A stretch of DNA of 64,000 bases, taken from Paracoccus sp. N5 (lineage in GTDB: Bacteria > Pseudomonadota > Alphaproteobacteria > Rhodobacterales > Rhodobacteraceae). Made by a program: the position numbers and the translations under genes. Positions within the stretch are counted from its first letter, which is position 1; every line of letters starts with the position of its first letter. Of this stretch, positions 1 to 9,088 are shown piece by piece. The stretch covers positions 2,736,001 to 2,800,000 of the forward strand of contig NZ_AQUO01000001.1 of assembly GCF_000371965.1 (NCBI RefSeq). The letters run 5' to 3'. A model generated the notes under the pieces. That model did no database searches, was not told the origin of the DNA, and saw only the letters and a list, made by a program, of their open reading frames with translations.

Positions 1-762
1 CAGTTCTTCGCCGGCGACGCGCCGGCCTTCCGGCTGATGAACGCGGAATCGCGCGCGAACCGGCTGGCGCGGCTGGGGGTCGATCACCTGTATGAACTGC
101 CCTTCGACGCGGTGCTGGCGGGGCTGTCGCCCGAGGATTTCGCCCGCGAGGTGCTGGTCGGCGGCCTTGGCATCCGCCATGTCACCGTCGGCGCCGATTT
201 CTGCTTCGGCCGCCAGCGCTCGGGCAGCGCGCAGACGCTGAGCCAGCTTGGGGCCGAGCTGGGCTTCGGCGTCACCGTCACGCCGCTGATCGGCGACGGC
301 GCGGTCGAATACAGCTCGACCGCGATCCGCCAGGCGCTGGCCCAGGGCCGCACCCGCGACGCCGAGCGCATGCTGGGCCACTGGCACCGCATCGACGGCG
401 AGGTGCTGCATGGCGACAAGCGCGGCCGCGACCTGGGCTTTCCCACCGCCAACATGGCGGTCGAGGGGCTGCACCTGCCGCAGCTCGGGGTCTATGCCGT
501 GCTGGTCGACGTGCTGACCGGCCCGGACCGCGGCAGCTACAAGGGCGTGGCCAGCCTGGGCGTGCGGCCGATGTTCGGCCAGAACCGCCCGAACCTGGAA
601 GTGCATATCTTCGACTTCAACGCCGATCTCTATGGCCAGCACCTGTCGGTGGCGCTGGTCGAATATCTGCGGCCCGAGGCCAGGTTCGACAGCCTCGACG
701 CGCTGGTCGCGCAGATGAACCGCGACAGCCAGGGCGCGCGCGAGATCCTGGCGACCCGCTGA
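1..762 (+). CDS. ribF: Bifunctional riboflavin kinase/FAD synthetase RibF (5' truncated by window)
   Basis: The frame is open from base 1, so the start lies outside the window. The visible 253 residues hold the end of the N-terminal FAD synthetase (nucleotidyltransferase) domain and the whole C-terminal flavokinase domain. The flavokinase hallmark GFPTAN follows a Gly/Arg-rich turn (HGDKRGRDLGFPTANM), and the conserved KGVASLGVRP strand is present. RibF phosphorylates riboflavin to FMN and then adenylates it to FAD in the cytosol. The stop overlaps the next ATG by one base (TGATG), so it is translationally coupled to the YcgN-family gene. Nothing abnormal is visible apart from the window edge. 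Confidence 0.95.
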   Translation, partial: QFFAGDAPAFRLMNAESRANRLARLGVDHLYELPFDAVLAGLSPEDFAREVLVGGLGIRHVTVGADFCFGRQRSGSAQTLSQLGAELGFGVTVTPLIGDGAVEYSSTAIRQALAQGRTRDAERMLGHWHRIDGEVLHGDKRGRDLGFPTANMAVEGLHLPQLGVYAVLVDVLTGPDRGSYKGVASLGVRPMFGQNRPNLEVHIFDFNADLYGQHLSVALVEYLRPEARFDSLDALVAQMNRDSQGAREILATR

Positions 763-1202
763 TGCGCCCCCGGTTCTGGGAACTGCCGCTGAAGTCGCTG
801 GCCCGCGACGAATGGGAGGCGCTTTGCGACGGCTGCGGCAAATGCTGCCTCAACAAGATCGAATTCGAGGATACCGGCGAGCTGGCCTTTACCCGCGTCG
901 CCTGCCGGTTGCTGGACGGCGAGACCTGCCAATGCTCCAGCTACCCGAACCGCCATGATTTCGTTCCCGATTGCGTCGTCCTGACCCCCAAGAAGCTGCG
1001 CGAGATCGCCTGGTGGCTGCCCGCGACCTGCGCCTACAGGTTGCGTGCCGAGGGCAAGCCGCTCTACGACTGGCACTATCTGATCTCGGGGGACCGCGAA
1101 TCGATCCATCGTGCCGGCGCCTCGGTGCGCGGCTGGACCGTCAGCGAAACCTCGGTGACCGAGGACGACTGGGACGAGTATATCATCGAGGATCTGTCAT
1201 GA
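762..1202 (+). CDS. YcgN/UPF0260-family cysteine-cluster protein
   Basis: A 146-residue cytosolic protein with the family's cysteine pattern. It has CDGCGKCC near residue 22, then ACR and CQC around residues 47-55, and single cysteines in the DCVVL and TCAYR segments. The spacing suggests a metal or Fe-S site, but the biochemical role of the family is not established. The conserved tail (YDWHYLISGD followed by the HRAG motif) and the length match the family. It overlaps ribF by one base and the next gene by four (ATGA), giving a tight three-gene run. The family call is secure; the function is unknown. Confidence 0.88.
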   Translation: MRPRFWELPLKSLARDEWEALCDGCGKCCLNKIEFEDTGELAFTRVACRLLDGETCQCSSYPNRHDFVPDCVVLTPKKLREIAWWLPATCAYRLRAEGKPLYDWHYLISGDRESIHRAGASVRGWTVSETSVTEDDWDEYIIEDLS

Positions 1203-2242
1203 ATTTTGCCTCGGACAATGCCGGCGGCGTGCATCCCCGGATCATGGCGGCCCTGGCGGCGGCGAACGAGGGCCATGTGCCCTCATACGGCGCGGATCGC
1301 ATCACCCAGGCGGCGCAGGACCGGGTGCGGGAACTGTTCGATGCGCCCGAGGCGGCGGTGCATTTCGTGACCTCGGGCACGGCGGCCAATGCGCTGGCGC
1401 TGTCGCTGCTGGCGCCGGGCTGGGGCAAGGTCTTCTGCCACGAAACCGCGCATATCCAGACCAGCGAGACCGGCGCGCCCGAGTTCTTCACCGGCGGCGC
1501 GAAGCTGGTGGGCATTCCCGGCATCGGCGGCAAGATCACCCCCGAGGCGCTGGCCGAGACCCTGGTCGCGCATGGCCGCGAGGGCGTGCATGCCGGGGTC
1601 AATGCCGCGCTGTCCCTGACCAATGCCACCGAATGGGGCACCGCCTACAGCCCCGACGAGGTCGCGGCGCTGGCCGGGCTGGCGCGCGTGGCCGGGCTGG
1701 GCGTCCACATGGACGGCGCGCGTTTCGCCAATGCGCTGGCCGGGCTCGACGTGGCCCCGGCCGACCTGACCTGGCGCGCCGGCATCGACATTCTGTCCCT
1801 GGGCGCGACCAAGAACGGCTGCATGGCGGTCGAGGCGGTGGTGATCTTCGACCCGGCCAGATCCGAGGAATTCGGTTTTCGCCGCAAGCGCGGCGGCGGG
1901 CTGGTCTCGAAGCATCGTTTCCTGTCGGCGCAGGTTCTGGGCTGGCTCGAGGGCGATCTGTGGCTGCAACTGGCGCGCCACGCCAACGCCATGGCGCATG
2001 AGCTGGCGCTGGGGCTGTCGCGGCTGCCGGGCGTGCGCATCGACCAGCGAGTCGAGACCAATTCGGTCTTTGCCACCATCCCGCGCGAGTTGCATCGCCG
2101 GGCCTGCGCCAGCGGCATCTGCTATCATCTCTGGCCGCATACCCAGGACGAGGCGGGCGAGGATCCGGTCAGCATCCGGCTGGTCTGCGGCTGGGACACG
2201 CGGCTGGAGGATGTCGAGGGCGCGCTGCGGGCGCTCTCCTAG
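1199..2242 (+). CDS. ltaE: Low-specificity L-threonine aldolase (PLP-dependent)
   Basis: Cleaves L-threonine or allo-threonine to glycine and acetaldehyde using pyridoxal phosphate. The ATG at 1199 overlaps the upstream stop (ATGA) and begins MNFASDNAGG, the typical family N-terminus; open frame further upstream is only a shadow of the previous gene. The product is 347 residues. Fold-type I markers are visible: FVTSGTAANALAL in the cofactor phosphate region, HMDGARFANA with the cofactor-binding Asp, and SLGATKNG with the Schiff-base lysine. It is last in the ribF-ycgN-ltaE run and converges on pncC. Confidence 0.93.
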   Translation: MNFASDNAGGVHPRIMAALAAANEGHVPSYGADRITQAAQDRVRELFDAPEAAVHFVTSGTAANALALSLLAPGWGKVFCHETAHIQTSETGAPEFFTGGAKLVGIPGIGGKITPEALAETLVAHGREGVHAGVNAALSLTNATEWGTAYSPDEVAALAGLARVAGLGVHMDGARFANALAGLDVAPADLTWRAGIDILSLGATKNGCMAVEAVVIFDPARSEEFGFRRKRGGGLVSKHRFLSAQVLGWLEGDLWLQLARHANAMAHELALGLSRLPGVRIDQRVETNSVFATIPRELHRRACASGICYHLWPHTQDEAGEDPVSIRLVCGWDTRLEDVEGALRALS

Positions 2243-2706
2243 CGCAGCGCCGCCGCGAGCAGTTCCAGCGCATGCGCGACGGTCGCGGCCCGCACCTCGG
2301 CCCGGCCGCGTGGGCCGAACTCGACCGTCTCGGTCCTGACGCCTGCCGCATCGGCGATGCCGAAACAGACCCGGCCCTCGGGCTTGTGCTCGGACCCGCC
2401 CGGCCCGGCGATGCCCGTCACCGCGACCGCGATGCCGGCGCGGGACCGCGCCAGCGCGCCCGCAGCCATCTCGGCGGCGATTTCCTCGCTGACGGCGCCA
2501 TGGGCTTCCAGCGTTTCGGGACGGATGCCCAGCATCTCGAGTTTGGCGGCGTTGGAATAGGTGACAAAGCCGCGATCGACCGCATCCGACGAGCCCGGCA
2601 CATCGGTCAGCCGCCCCGCGATCAGCCCGCCGGTGCAGCTTTCGGCGGTGGCGATCATCACGCCGCGCCGGCGCGCCAGGTCGAGGACAAGGGCGGGATC
2701 GGTCAC
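2239..2706 (-). CDS. pncC: CinA C-terminal domain protein (nicotinamide-nucleotide amidohydrolase, PncC-type)
   Basis: A 155-residue stand-alone CinA C-terminal domain. It has the characteristic TAESCTGGLIAGRLT block near residue 18, VTYSNAAK, and the glycine-rich VTGIAGPGG segment. The family deamidates NMN to nicotinic acid mononucleotide in pyridine nucleotide salvage. The N-terminal competence/damage domain of full-length CinA is absent, which is common. The start is taken as GTG at 2706, overlapping the pgpA stop as GTGA; no better in-frame ATG exists. Its end overlaps the convergent ltaE stop by four bases. Confidence 0.9.
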   Translation of the reverse strand: MTDPALVLDLARRRGVMIATAESCTGGLIAGRLTDVPGSSDAVDRGFVTYSNAAKLEMLGIRPETLEAHGAVSEEIAAEMAAGALARSRAGIAVAVTGIAGPGGSEHKPEGRVCFGIADAAGVRTETVEFGPRGRAEVRAATVAHALELLAAALR

Positions 2707-3200
2707 AGCATCGGCTCCAGCACGGCATGGTAAAGCCCGGCCAGGATGACCGAGACCACGCCGGCGAACAAGCCCGCCCACAGGTCGTCCAGCATCAGCC
2801 CGGTCGCGTCGCCCCTTCGGTCGGCGCGTCCGACCAGCCAGGGTTTCCAGATGTCGAACAGCCGGAACAGCAGGAAGGGCGCGACATAGCCCGGCCAGGC
2901 GTCGAGGATCGAGGCCCCGTGCCGCGCCAGCGGAATCACCGTGAAGCTCATCGCCAGCCATTGCCCGGCGACCTCGTCGATCACCACCCAGGACGGATCC
3001 TTGTCGGCGCTGACCGCCAGCACCTTCGGCACCGCCCAGAAGCCCAGCACGGTCGCCAGCACGAAGCCCGCCGGCACCAGCCAGGGCGAGAGCCATTCGT
3101 AAGCCGCGACCCCCAGCACCACGGCGGCGGCCGAGCCCCAGGTGCCGGGCGCGGGCTTCAGCCGGCCGATGCCGAAGACGGTGGCGATCAGTCTTTCCAT
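2703..3200 (-). CDS. pgpA: Phosphatidylglycerophosphatase A
   Basis: A 165-residue integral membrane phosphatase that dephosphorylates phosphatidylglycerophosphate to phosphatidylglycerol. Family motifs are GIGRLKPAPGTWGS at the N-terminus, the acidic VVIDEVAGQW motif, the RLFDIWKPW block and a C-terminal DDLWAGLFAGV segment. Four hydrophobic helices are apparent. It sits between ispDF (four-base gap) and pncC (four-base overlap), so ispDF-pgpA-pncC looks like one minus-strand operon. Confidence 0.93.
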   Translation of the reverse strand: MERLIATVFGIGRLKPAPGTWGSAAAVVLGVAAYEWLSPWLVPAGFVLATVLGFWAVPKVLAVSADKDPSWVVIDEVAGQWLAMSFTVIPLARHGASILDAWPGYVAPFLLFRLFDIWKPWLVGRADRRGDATGLMLDDLWAGLFAGVVSVILAGLYHAVLEPML

Positions 3201-3204
3201 GGCG

Positions 3205-4347
3205 TCACCTGCGGATCAGGGTTGCGGTGGCGATGGCGGCGATGCCTTCCTCGCGCCCGGTGAAGCCCAGCCGTTCCGAGGTGGTGGCCTTGACGCTGAT
3301 GCGGTCGAACTCGACGCCGGTGATCTCGGACAGGCGCAGCGCCATGGCACCGGCATGGGGGCCGACCTTGGGCCGCTCGCAGATCAGCGTCACGTCGGCA
3401 TTCGAGATCTCATAGCCCATCTGCCGCGCCAGTTCCGCGGCGTGGCGCAGGAAGATATGGCTCTCGGCCCCCTTCCACTGCGGGTCCGAGGGCGGGAAAT
3501 GCCGGCCGATGTCGCCCTGCGCCAGCGCGCCATAGATCGCGTCGGTCAGCGCGTGCATGCCCACATCGGCGTCGGAATGGCCCAGGAGCGCCTTGTCATG
3601 CGCGATCTTCACGCCGCAAAGCCAGACATGATCGCCGGTCGTAAAGGCGTGCACGTCGAAGCCGTTGCCCAGGCGGATGTCCATTGTCCCCTCCAGAATC
3701 CGGCGCGCGCGCTTGAAATCGGCGCCATAGGTCAGTTTCAGATTGTCCTCGTCGCCGGGCGTCACCGTGACCGGGATGCCGGCGCGGATCGCCAGTTCCA
3801 CGTCGTCGGCGGCGTCGGTCGGACCGGCGCGATGCGCGGCCAGGATCGGCGCCAGCGCGAATCCCTGCGGGGTCTGGGCGAGCATCAGCCCGTCGCGCGG
3901 GGCGGTGGCCTGCACGAAGCCGCCCTCGGCCCGCCACAGCGCATCGGTGACGGGCAGGGCGGGCGCGGCGGCGGGCGCGCCTTGTGCCAGCGCCTGCACC
4001 ACGGCCTCGATCACCGCGGGGGAAACCAGCGGCCGGGCGCCGTCATGGATCAGCACATGGGTGATGCCGCTGCCGGACAGGCTTTCCAGCGCCGCGCGCA
4101 CGCTTTCGGCGCGGGTGGCACCGCCGGCGACCAGCGTCACCGGGCCGGAAAGCTCGGCCACGCCGCGGGCCATGTCCTCGGGCGCCAGCGTCACCACGAT
4201 GCGCGGGAAATCCGCGAAGGCGGCGATGCTGCGCGCCAGCACCGTGGGGCCGGAGAGCGTGCGCCATTGCTTCGGCAGCCCCTGGCCCGCGCGGGTGCCG
4301 CGGCCGGCGGCGGTGATGATGACGGCATATGTGTCGGGTATCCTCAT
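3205..4347 (-). CDS. ispDF: Bifunctional IspD/IspF (MEP-pathway isoprenoid synthesis)
   Basis: A 380-residue fusion carrying two steps of the methylerythritol phosphate pathway. Residues 1 to about 220 are the cytidylyltransferase IspD, with [18 protein letters not shown] forming the CTP-binding loop and a HDGARPLV motif. From about residue 222 the cyclodiphosphate synthase IspF follows, with GNGFDVHAF giving metal ligands, [15 protein letters not shown], and the C-terminal [16 protein letters not shown] block. The fused form is usual in alphaproteobacteria. It heads the operon with pgpA and pncC and diverges from rpiA across 157 bases. Confidence 0.95.
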   Translation of the reverse strand: MRIPDTYAVIITAAGRGTRAGQGLPKQWRTLSGPTVLARSIAAFADFPRIVVTLAPEDMARGVAELSGPVTLVAGGATRAESVRAALESLSGSGITHVLIHDGARPLVSPAVIEAVVQALAQGAPAAAPALPVTDALWRAEGGFVQATAPRDGLMLAQTPQGFALAPILAAHRAGPTDAADDVELAIRAGIPVTVTPGDEDNLKLTYGADFKRARRILEGTMDIRLGNGFDVHAFTTGDHVWLCGVKIAHDKALLGHSDADVGMHALTDAIYGALAQGDIGRHFPPSDPQWKGAESHIFLRHAAELARQMGYEISNADVTLICERPKVGPHAGAMALRLSEITGVEFDRISVKATTSERLGFTGREEGIAAIATATLIRR

Positions 4348-4504
4348 GGCGGGCAGGTTTAGGTCAGCCCCGCGCGCGAGGCAATCGCCCGTGCCCCGGC
4401 GTTTCGTCGCGGGCGAAAATCGACGCCGGCCATGGCCCAGGCAGGCGCTTTCGTCCTATAAGGTTCGCGACCGCCCGCGACGGGCCTCTGCCAAGGATTT
4501 CGCC

Positions 4505-5230
4505 ATGACCGACCCCGCCCAGACCGATCTTTCCAAGGACGCCGCCGCGCGCGCCGCCGTGGCGCTGGTCCAGCCCGGCATGCGGCTGGGCCTGGGCACC
4601 GGCTCGACCGCCGCGATCTTCGTGCGTCGCCTGGCGCAGCGGGTCGCCGAAGAGGGGTTCGAACTGCGCTGCGCCGCGACCTCGAAGGCCACGGCCGAGC
4701 TTGCGACCTCGCTGGGCCTGAAGGTCGAGGATCTGAACGACATCGGCTGGCTCGACCTGACCATCGACGGCGCCGACGAGGTGGACCCGGACCTGAACCT
4801 GATCAAGGGCGGCGGCGCCGCGCATCTGCGCGAAAAGATCGTCGCCACCGCCTCGGACCGCATGGTGGTGATCGCGGACCAGGGCAAGGTCGTGGACCGG
4901 CTCGGCGCCTTCCACCTGCCGGTCGAGGTGATTCCCTTCGGCTGGCAGACCACCCGGACGCAGATCCAGCGCGCGCTGGACGACCTGGGGCTGACGCATC
5001 GCCCGATCCTGCTGCGCAAGCGCGACGGTGAAACCCTGCTGACGGACGAGGGCAATTACATCCTCGATCTCGCGCTGGAAGCGATCCCGGACCCGCAGGC
5101 GCTGGCGCGGCGGCTCTCGGCCATCGCCGGGGTGGTTGAACACGGGCTGTTCCTGAATATCTGCCAGCTTGCGATCATCGGCTGTCCCGACGGCTCGGTC
5201 GTGGAACTGCTGCGTGAGGATATCGAATGA
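4505..5230 (+). CDS. rpiA: Ribose-5-phosphate isomerase A
   Basis: Interconverts ribose 5-phosphate and ribulose 5-phosphate in the pentose phosphate pathway. Motifs are GLGTGSTAAIF (substrate phosphate loop), TIDGADEVDP with the catalytic Asp pair, and IKGGGAAHLREKI. The ATG at 4505 is chosen because AAGGA lies eight bases upstream and the protein then has the family length of 241 residues; the longer open frame upstream is antisense to ispDF. The stop overlaps the gor ATG as ATGA, so the NADPH-linked gor is coupled to it. Confidence 0.95.
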   Translation: MTDPAQTDLSKDAAARAAVALVQPGMRLGLGTGSTAAIFVRRLAQRVAEEGFELRCAATSKATAELATSLGLKVEDLNDIGWLDLTIDGADEVDPDLNLIKGGGAAHLREKIVATASDRMVVIADQGKVVDRLGAFHLPVEVIPFGWQTTRTQIQRALDDLGLTHRPILLRKRDGETLLTDEGNYILDLALEAIPDPQALARRLSAIAGVVEHGLFLNICQLAIIGCPDGSVVELLREDIE

Positions 5231-6627
5231 CTTTCGACTATGACCTGTTCGTCATCGGCGGCGGCTCGGGCGGGGTGCGCGCGGCGCGCATCGCGGCCAG
5301 CGAATACGGCGCCCGCGTCGGCCTGGCCGAGGAAAGCCGCATGGGCGGCACCTGCGTCATCCGCGGCTGCGTGCCGAAGAAGCTGATGATCTTCGCCAGC
5401 CAGGCCGAGGCCCATGCCGCCGAGGCGCGCGGCTATGGCTGGCAGACCGCCGGCGCCGGCCCCTTCGACTGGACCATGTTCCGCCACAAGCTGGATGCCG
5501 AGCTGACCCGGCTGGAAGGCGCCTATACCGGCGGGCTGGCGGCCGCGAACGTGGACATCCACAAGAGCCGCGCCCGGCTGGCCGATGCGCATACCGTGGA
5601 ACTGGCCGACGGCCAGCGCCTGACCGCCAAGCATATCCTGATCGCGGTCGGCGGCCGGCCCTCGCTGCCCGGCATCGAGGGCGAAGAGCTGGGGCTGATC
5701 TCGGACGACCTGTTCCTGCTGGAGCAGCTGCCGGGCCGGGTGCTGGTGGTGGGCGGCGGCTTCATCGCCTGCGAATTCGCCACCATCCTGCAGGGCCTGG
5801 GCTGCCAGACCACGCTCTCCTATCGCGGCGACGCGGTGCTGCGCGGCTTCGACGGCGAGATGCGCCGCCATGCCACCGAGCAGCTGCGCATGATCGGCGT
5901 CGACCTGCGGCTGGAAAGCAACCCGGTCCGGCTGACGGCCGAGGGCGAGGCGCGCCGGGTCGATTTCGCCGATGGCAGCAGCGCAGTCTTCGACGCGGTG
6001 ATCTTCGCCACCGGCCGCGCGCCCTATACCAAGGGCCTGGGGCTGGAAGAGGCCGGCGTCAAGCTGGGCCGCAAGGGCGAGATCGTCGTGGACGAATGGT
6101 CGCAAAGCGCGGTGCCCTCGATCTATGCCGTGGGCGATGTGACGGACCGGGTAAACCTGACCCCGGTCGCGATCCGCGAGGGCCACAGCTTCGCCGACAC
6201 CGTCTTTGGCGCCAAGCCCCGCAAGGTCGATCACGGCCTGGTCGCCAGCGCCGTCTATACCCGCCCGCATGAGCTGGCGACGATCGGGCTGACCGAAGAG
6301 GAAGCCGCCGAGCGCGGCCCGGCGCTGGTCTATGTCGCCAGCTTCCGGCCGATGCGCTCGCTTTTCGCGGGCTCGGACGCGCGGGCAACGATGAAGCTGA
6401 TCGTCGATGCCGAGACCGACAAGGTGCTGGGCTGCCACATCTTCGGGCCCGAGGCCGGCGAGATGATCCAGATGGTCGCGATCCCCATGGGCATGGGCGC
6501 CACCAAGGCCGATTTCGACGCGGCGATCGCCGTGCACCCGACCCTGGCCGAGGAGCTGGTGACCATGCGCAAGCCCACGCGGCGCGTGGGCGATGACAAT
6601 TCCGACAAAGCCGACGCATCGGCTTGA
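5227..6627 (+). CDS. gor: Glutathione-disulfide reductase
   Basis: A 466-residue FAD flavoprotein that reduces oxidized glutathione with NADPH. The N-terminal FAD loop GGGSGGVRAAR is followed by the redox-active disulfide in GGTCVIRGCVPKK (C-x4-C). A second dinucleotide loop, VVGGGFIACEFA, lies near residue 175, and the FAD-contact segment YAVGDVTDR is present. The C-terminal HPTLAEE supplies the acid-base His-Glu pair. The GCVPKK context separates it from lipoamide dehydrogenases. It is translationally coupled to rpiA. Confidence 0.94.
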   Translation: MTFDYDLFVIGGGSGGVRAARIAASEYGARVGLAEESRMGGTCVIRGCVPKKLMIFASQAEAHAAEARGYGWQTAGAGPFDWTMFRHKLDAELTRLEGAYTGGLAAANVDIHKSRARLADAHTVELADGQRLTAKHILIAVGGRPSLPGIEGEELGLISDDLFLLEQLPGRVLVVGGGFIACEFATILQGLGCQTTLSYRGDAVLRGFDGEMRRHATEQLRMIGVDLRLESNPVRLTAEGEARRVDFADGSSAVFDAVIFATGRAPYTKGLGLEEAGVKLGRKGEIVVDEWSQSAVPSIYAVGDVTDRVNLTPVAIREGHSFADTVFGAKPRKVDHGLVASAVYTRPHELATIGLTEEEAAERGPALVYVASFRPMRSLFAGSDARATMKLIVDAETDKVLGCHIFGPEAGEMIQMVAIPMGMGATKADFDAAIAVHPTLAEELVTMRKPTRRVGDDNSDKADASA

Positions 6628-6688
6628 TTTTTCGACCGAAGGCACCAGTTTCCAACGGGAAGACACAAAAGAGCGAGGCACGAGACGG

Positions 6689-7927
6689 ATGGCGGGACAA
6701 GGCCCCTGGGGCGGCGGCGGCGGAGATGACGGCAAGGGCGGCAGGCAGCCGCCGCAGGGGGACGACCAGAAGGGCGGTCCGCGCCCCTGGGGCAATGCCG
6801 GAGGCAACAACCAAGGCGGCCGCGACGACCGCCCGCAGGGTCCGCGCCGGGGCGAGCAGATCCCCGAGATCGAGGAGCTGGTCCGCAAGGGGCAGGACAA
6901 GCTGCGCGTGCTGATGGGCGGCAAGGGCGGCGGCGGTAGCCCGCGCGGCACCGGGCCGCGCCGTCCCGGCCCGCAGTTCCAGATGAGCCGCGGCACCTGG
7001 GGCATCGGTGCGCTGGCCGTGGCCGCGCTTTGGGCCTTCACCAGCTTCTACACCGTGGACGAGGGCCAGCGCTCGGTCGAGCTGCTGTTCGGCCGGCCCT
7101 ATGCGCTGGGTGATCCGGGCCTGAACTTCGCGCCCTGGCCGGTGGTGACCAAGGAACTGGTCCAGGTCTCGGGCGAGCGGGTGACGGAAATCGGCACCGG
7201 CCAGGCCGGGCCGAACGACAGCGGGCTGATGCTGACCCGCGACCAGAACATCGTCGACATGCAATACCAGGTGGTCTGGAACGTCTCGGACCCCGAGAAA
7301 TTCCTGTTCAACCTCGCCGATCCCGACGACACCATCCGCGCCGTGGCGGAATCGGCCATGCGCGACATCGTGGCGCGCTCGGAACTGGCGCCGATCCTGA
7401 ACCGCGACCGCGAGCAGATCCGGGCCGAGCTGGAGCGCGCTGCGCAGGGCACGCTGGATTCCTATGACTCCGGCGTCAACATCGTCCGGGTGAACCTGGC
7501 CCGCGCCGACCCGCCGCGCGAGGTGATCGACAGCTTCCGCGAGGTGCAGGCCGCCCAGCAGGAACGCGACCGGCTGGAGAAAGAGGCCGACGCCTATGCC
7601 AACCGGGTGCTGGCCAATGCGCGCGGCGAAGCCGCCGCCGTGGTCGAACGCGCCGAGGCCTATCGCGCCGAGGCCGTGAACAATGCCGAGGGCGAGGCCG
7701 CGCGCTTCAACTCGGTCTATGACGAATATGTCAAGGCGCCCGAGGTGACGCGGCGCCGGATGTATCTGGAAACCATGGAGAAAGTTCTGGGCCAGGCGAA
7801 CAAGGTCATCATCGACGGCGAGGCCGGGCAGGGCGTCGTGCCCTATCTGCCGCTCGACCAGCTGCGCAGCGGCGCCACCGGCAATGCCGGCAGCAACAAC
7901 GGCACCAACAACGGGGGGAACCAGTGA
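6689..7927 (+). CDS. hflK: FtsH protease modulator HflK
   Basis: A 412-residue band-7/SPFH protein that with HflC forms a membrane cage around the FtsH AAA protease. Residues 1-95 are a Gly/Asp/Gln-rich cytosolic tail, residues about 103-123 form one transmembrane helix, and the SPFH domain with an Ala/Glu-rich coiled segment follows. The start at 6689 (MAGQGPWGGG) is preferred over open frame reaching back to 6593, which would overlap gor and lacks family similarity. The stop overlaps the hflC ATG by one base. Confidence 0.93.
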   Translation: MAGQGPWGGGGGDDGKGGRQPPQGDDQKGGPRPWGNAGGNNQGGRDDRPQGPRRGEQIPEIEELVRKGQDKLRVLMGGKGGGGSPRGTGPRRPGPQFQMSRGTWGIGALAVAALWAFTSFYTVDEGQRSVELLFGRPYALGDPGLNFAPWPVVTKELVQVSGERVTEIGTGQAGPNDSGLMLTRDQNIVDMQYQVVWNVSDPEKFLFNLADPDDTIRAVAESAMRDIVARSELAPILNRDREQIRAELERAAQGTLDSYDSGVNIVRVNLARADPPREVIDSFREVQAAQQERDRLEKEADAYANRVLANARGEAAAVVERAEAYRAEAVNNAEGEAARFNSVYDEYVKAPEVTRRRMYLETMEKVLGQANKVIIDGEAGQGVVPYLPLDQLRSGATGNAGSNNGTNNGGNQ

Positions 7928-9009
7928 TGAACCGTGCAATCTCTGTCCTGGTCCTGCCGTTCCTGGTCGTCATCGCGGTGATCGTGGCGGCCTCGGTCTA
8001 TATCGTCGACGTGCGCGAAAAGGCCCTGGTGCTGCGCTTTGGCGAGGTGGTCGAGGTGCGCGAGAACCCCGGCCTCGGCATCAAGGTGCCCTTCATCGAC
8101 AGCGTGGTGCGCTATGACGCCCGCATCCTCGGCCTGCCGACCCGGCCGATGGAGGTCACGCCGCTGGACGACCGCCGGCTGGTGGTCGATGCCTTTGCCC
8201 GCTGGCAGGTGCTCGACGCGCAGAAGCTCTATCAGGCGACCGAGGGACGCGGCCTGCCCCGCGCGCAGGAACGGCTGGATTCGATCATCAACGACGTGAT
8301 CCGCCGCGTGCTGGGCTCGGTGCCTTCGACCACGGTTCTGTCGGACGACCGCACCGCGCTGATGAACCGCATCCGCGACGGCGCGCGCGGCGAGGCCGAG
8401 GCGCTGGGGATCCGCGTCATCGACGTGCGCCTGACCCGCACCGACCTGCCCGAGCAGAACCTGACCGCGACCTATGCCCGGATGCGGGCCGAGCGCGAGC
8501 GCGAGGCCGCCGACGAGATCGCCCGCGGCGGCGAGGCCGCGCAGCGCGTCCGTGCCGCCGCCGACCGCACCGTGGTCGAGCTGACCTCGGAGGCGCGCAA
8601 GCGGGCCGAGGTGGTCCGCGGCGAGGCCGACGCCCGCCGCAACGCCATCTATGCCGATGCCTTCGGCCGCGATCCCGAGTTCTTTGCCTTCACCCGCTCC
8701 ATGACCTCCTATGAGCGGGCGCTGAAGGGCGAGAACAGCTCGCTGGTGATCAAGCCCGAGGGCGAGTTCTTCGACTATCTGCGCAACGACGGGGCCGACC
8801 GCGCCAACCCGGTGCCGACCCCGGCCCCGGCCGTGCCCTCGGCCTCGGCCGAGCCGGAGACCGACACCGCCGCCGAGGACACGGTCGCCCCGACCGAGAC
8901 CACGCGCGAGGGCGAGCCGCTGGGCGCGAGCTCCGGCGTCACGCTGACGCCGATGCCCGAGGCGCTGTCGAGCCCGCCGCAGCAGGAACCGGCCGTGCCG
9001 GCGAACTGA
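7927..9009 (+). CDS. hflC: FtsH protease modulator HflC
   Basis: Partner of HflK in the FtsH-regulating membrane complex. The protein has 360 residues. A helix at residues 5-27 anchors it, followed by an SPFH domain (VREKALVLRFGEVV) and a helical region rich in Arg/Glu/Ala. The last 70 or so residues are a Pro/Ala/Glu/Thr-rich tail, likely disordered. The ATG at 7927 overlaps the hflK stop; a GTG immediately before it is possible but adds only one residue. A strong terminator follows. Confidence 0.93.
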   Translation: MNRAISVLVLPFLVVIAVIVAASVYIVDVREKALVLRFGEVVEVRENPGLGIKVPFIDSVVRYDARILGLPTRPMEVTPLDDRRLVVDAFARWQVLDAQKLYQATEGRGLPRAQERLDSIINDVIRRVLGSVPSTTVLSDDRTALMNRIRDGARGEAEALGIRVIDVRLTRTDLPEQNLTATYARMRAEREREAADEIARGGEAAQRVRAAADRTVVELTSEARKRAEVVRGEADARRNAIYADAFGRDPEFFAFTRSMTSYERALKGENSSLVIKPEGEFFDYLRNDGADRANPVPTPAPAVPSASAEPETDTAAEDTVAPTETTREGEPLGASSGVTLTPMPEALSSPPQQEPAVPAN

Positions 9010-9027
9010 GCGGCGCACGACGAAACG

Positions 9028-9069
9028 AAAAAAGGCGGGGCGCGCATCGCTGCGCGCCCCGCCTTTTTT
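9028..9069 (+). terminator. Bidirectional intrinsic terminator between hflC and the AI-2E transporter
   Basis: A run of A is followed by a perfect GC-rich inverted repeat (AGGCGGGGCGCGCA / TGCGCGCCCCGCCT, loop TCGC) and a run of T. The A and T tracts flank the stem symmetrically, so it should work for hflC on the plus strand and for the convergent transporter on the minus strand. Confidence 0.9.
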
Positions 9070-9088
9070 CATGTGCCGTCACCTGCGC

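Noticed and set aside
6593..6688. Extended N-terminus for HflK starting at 6593
   Set aside because: Would overlap gor and add residues with no similarity; the ATG at 6689 begins the typical glycine-rich HflK tail.
5056..7041. Very long antisense open frames, for example opposite gor-hflK, gltA-gltX (46292-49165) and the kinase-fab region (55874-58813)
   Set aside because: They mirror well-supported genes, have Gln/His/Arg-biased composition typical of antisense frames in GC-rich DNA, and show no family motifs.
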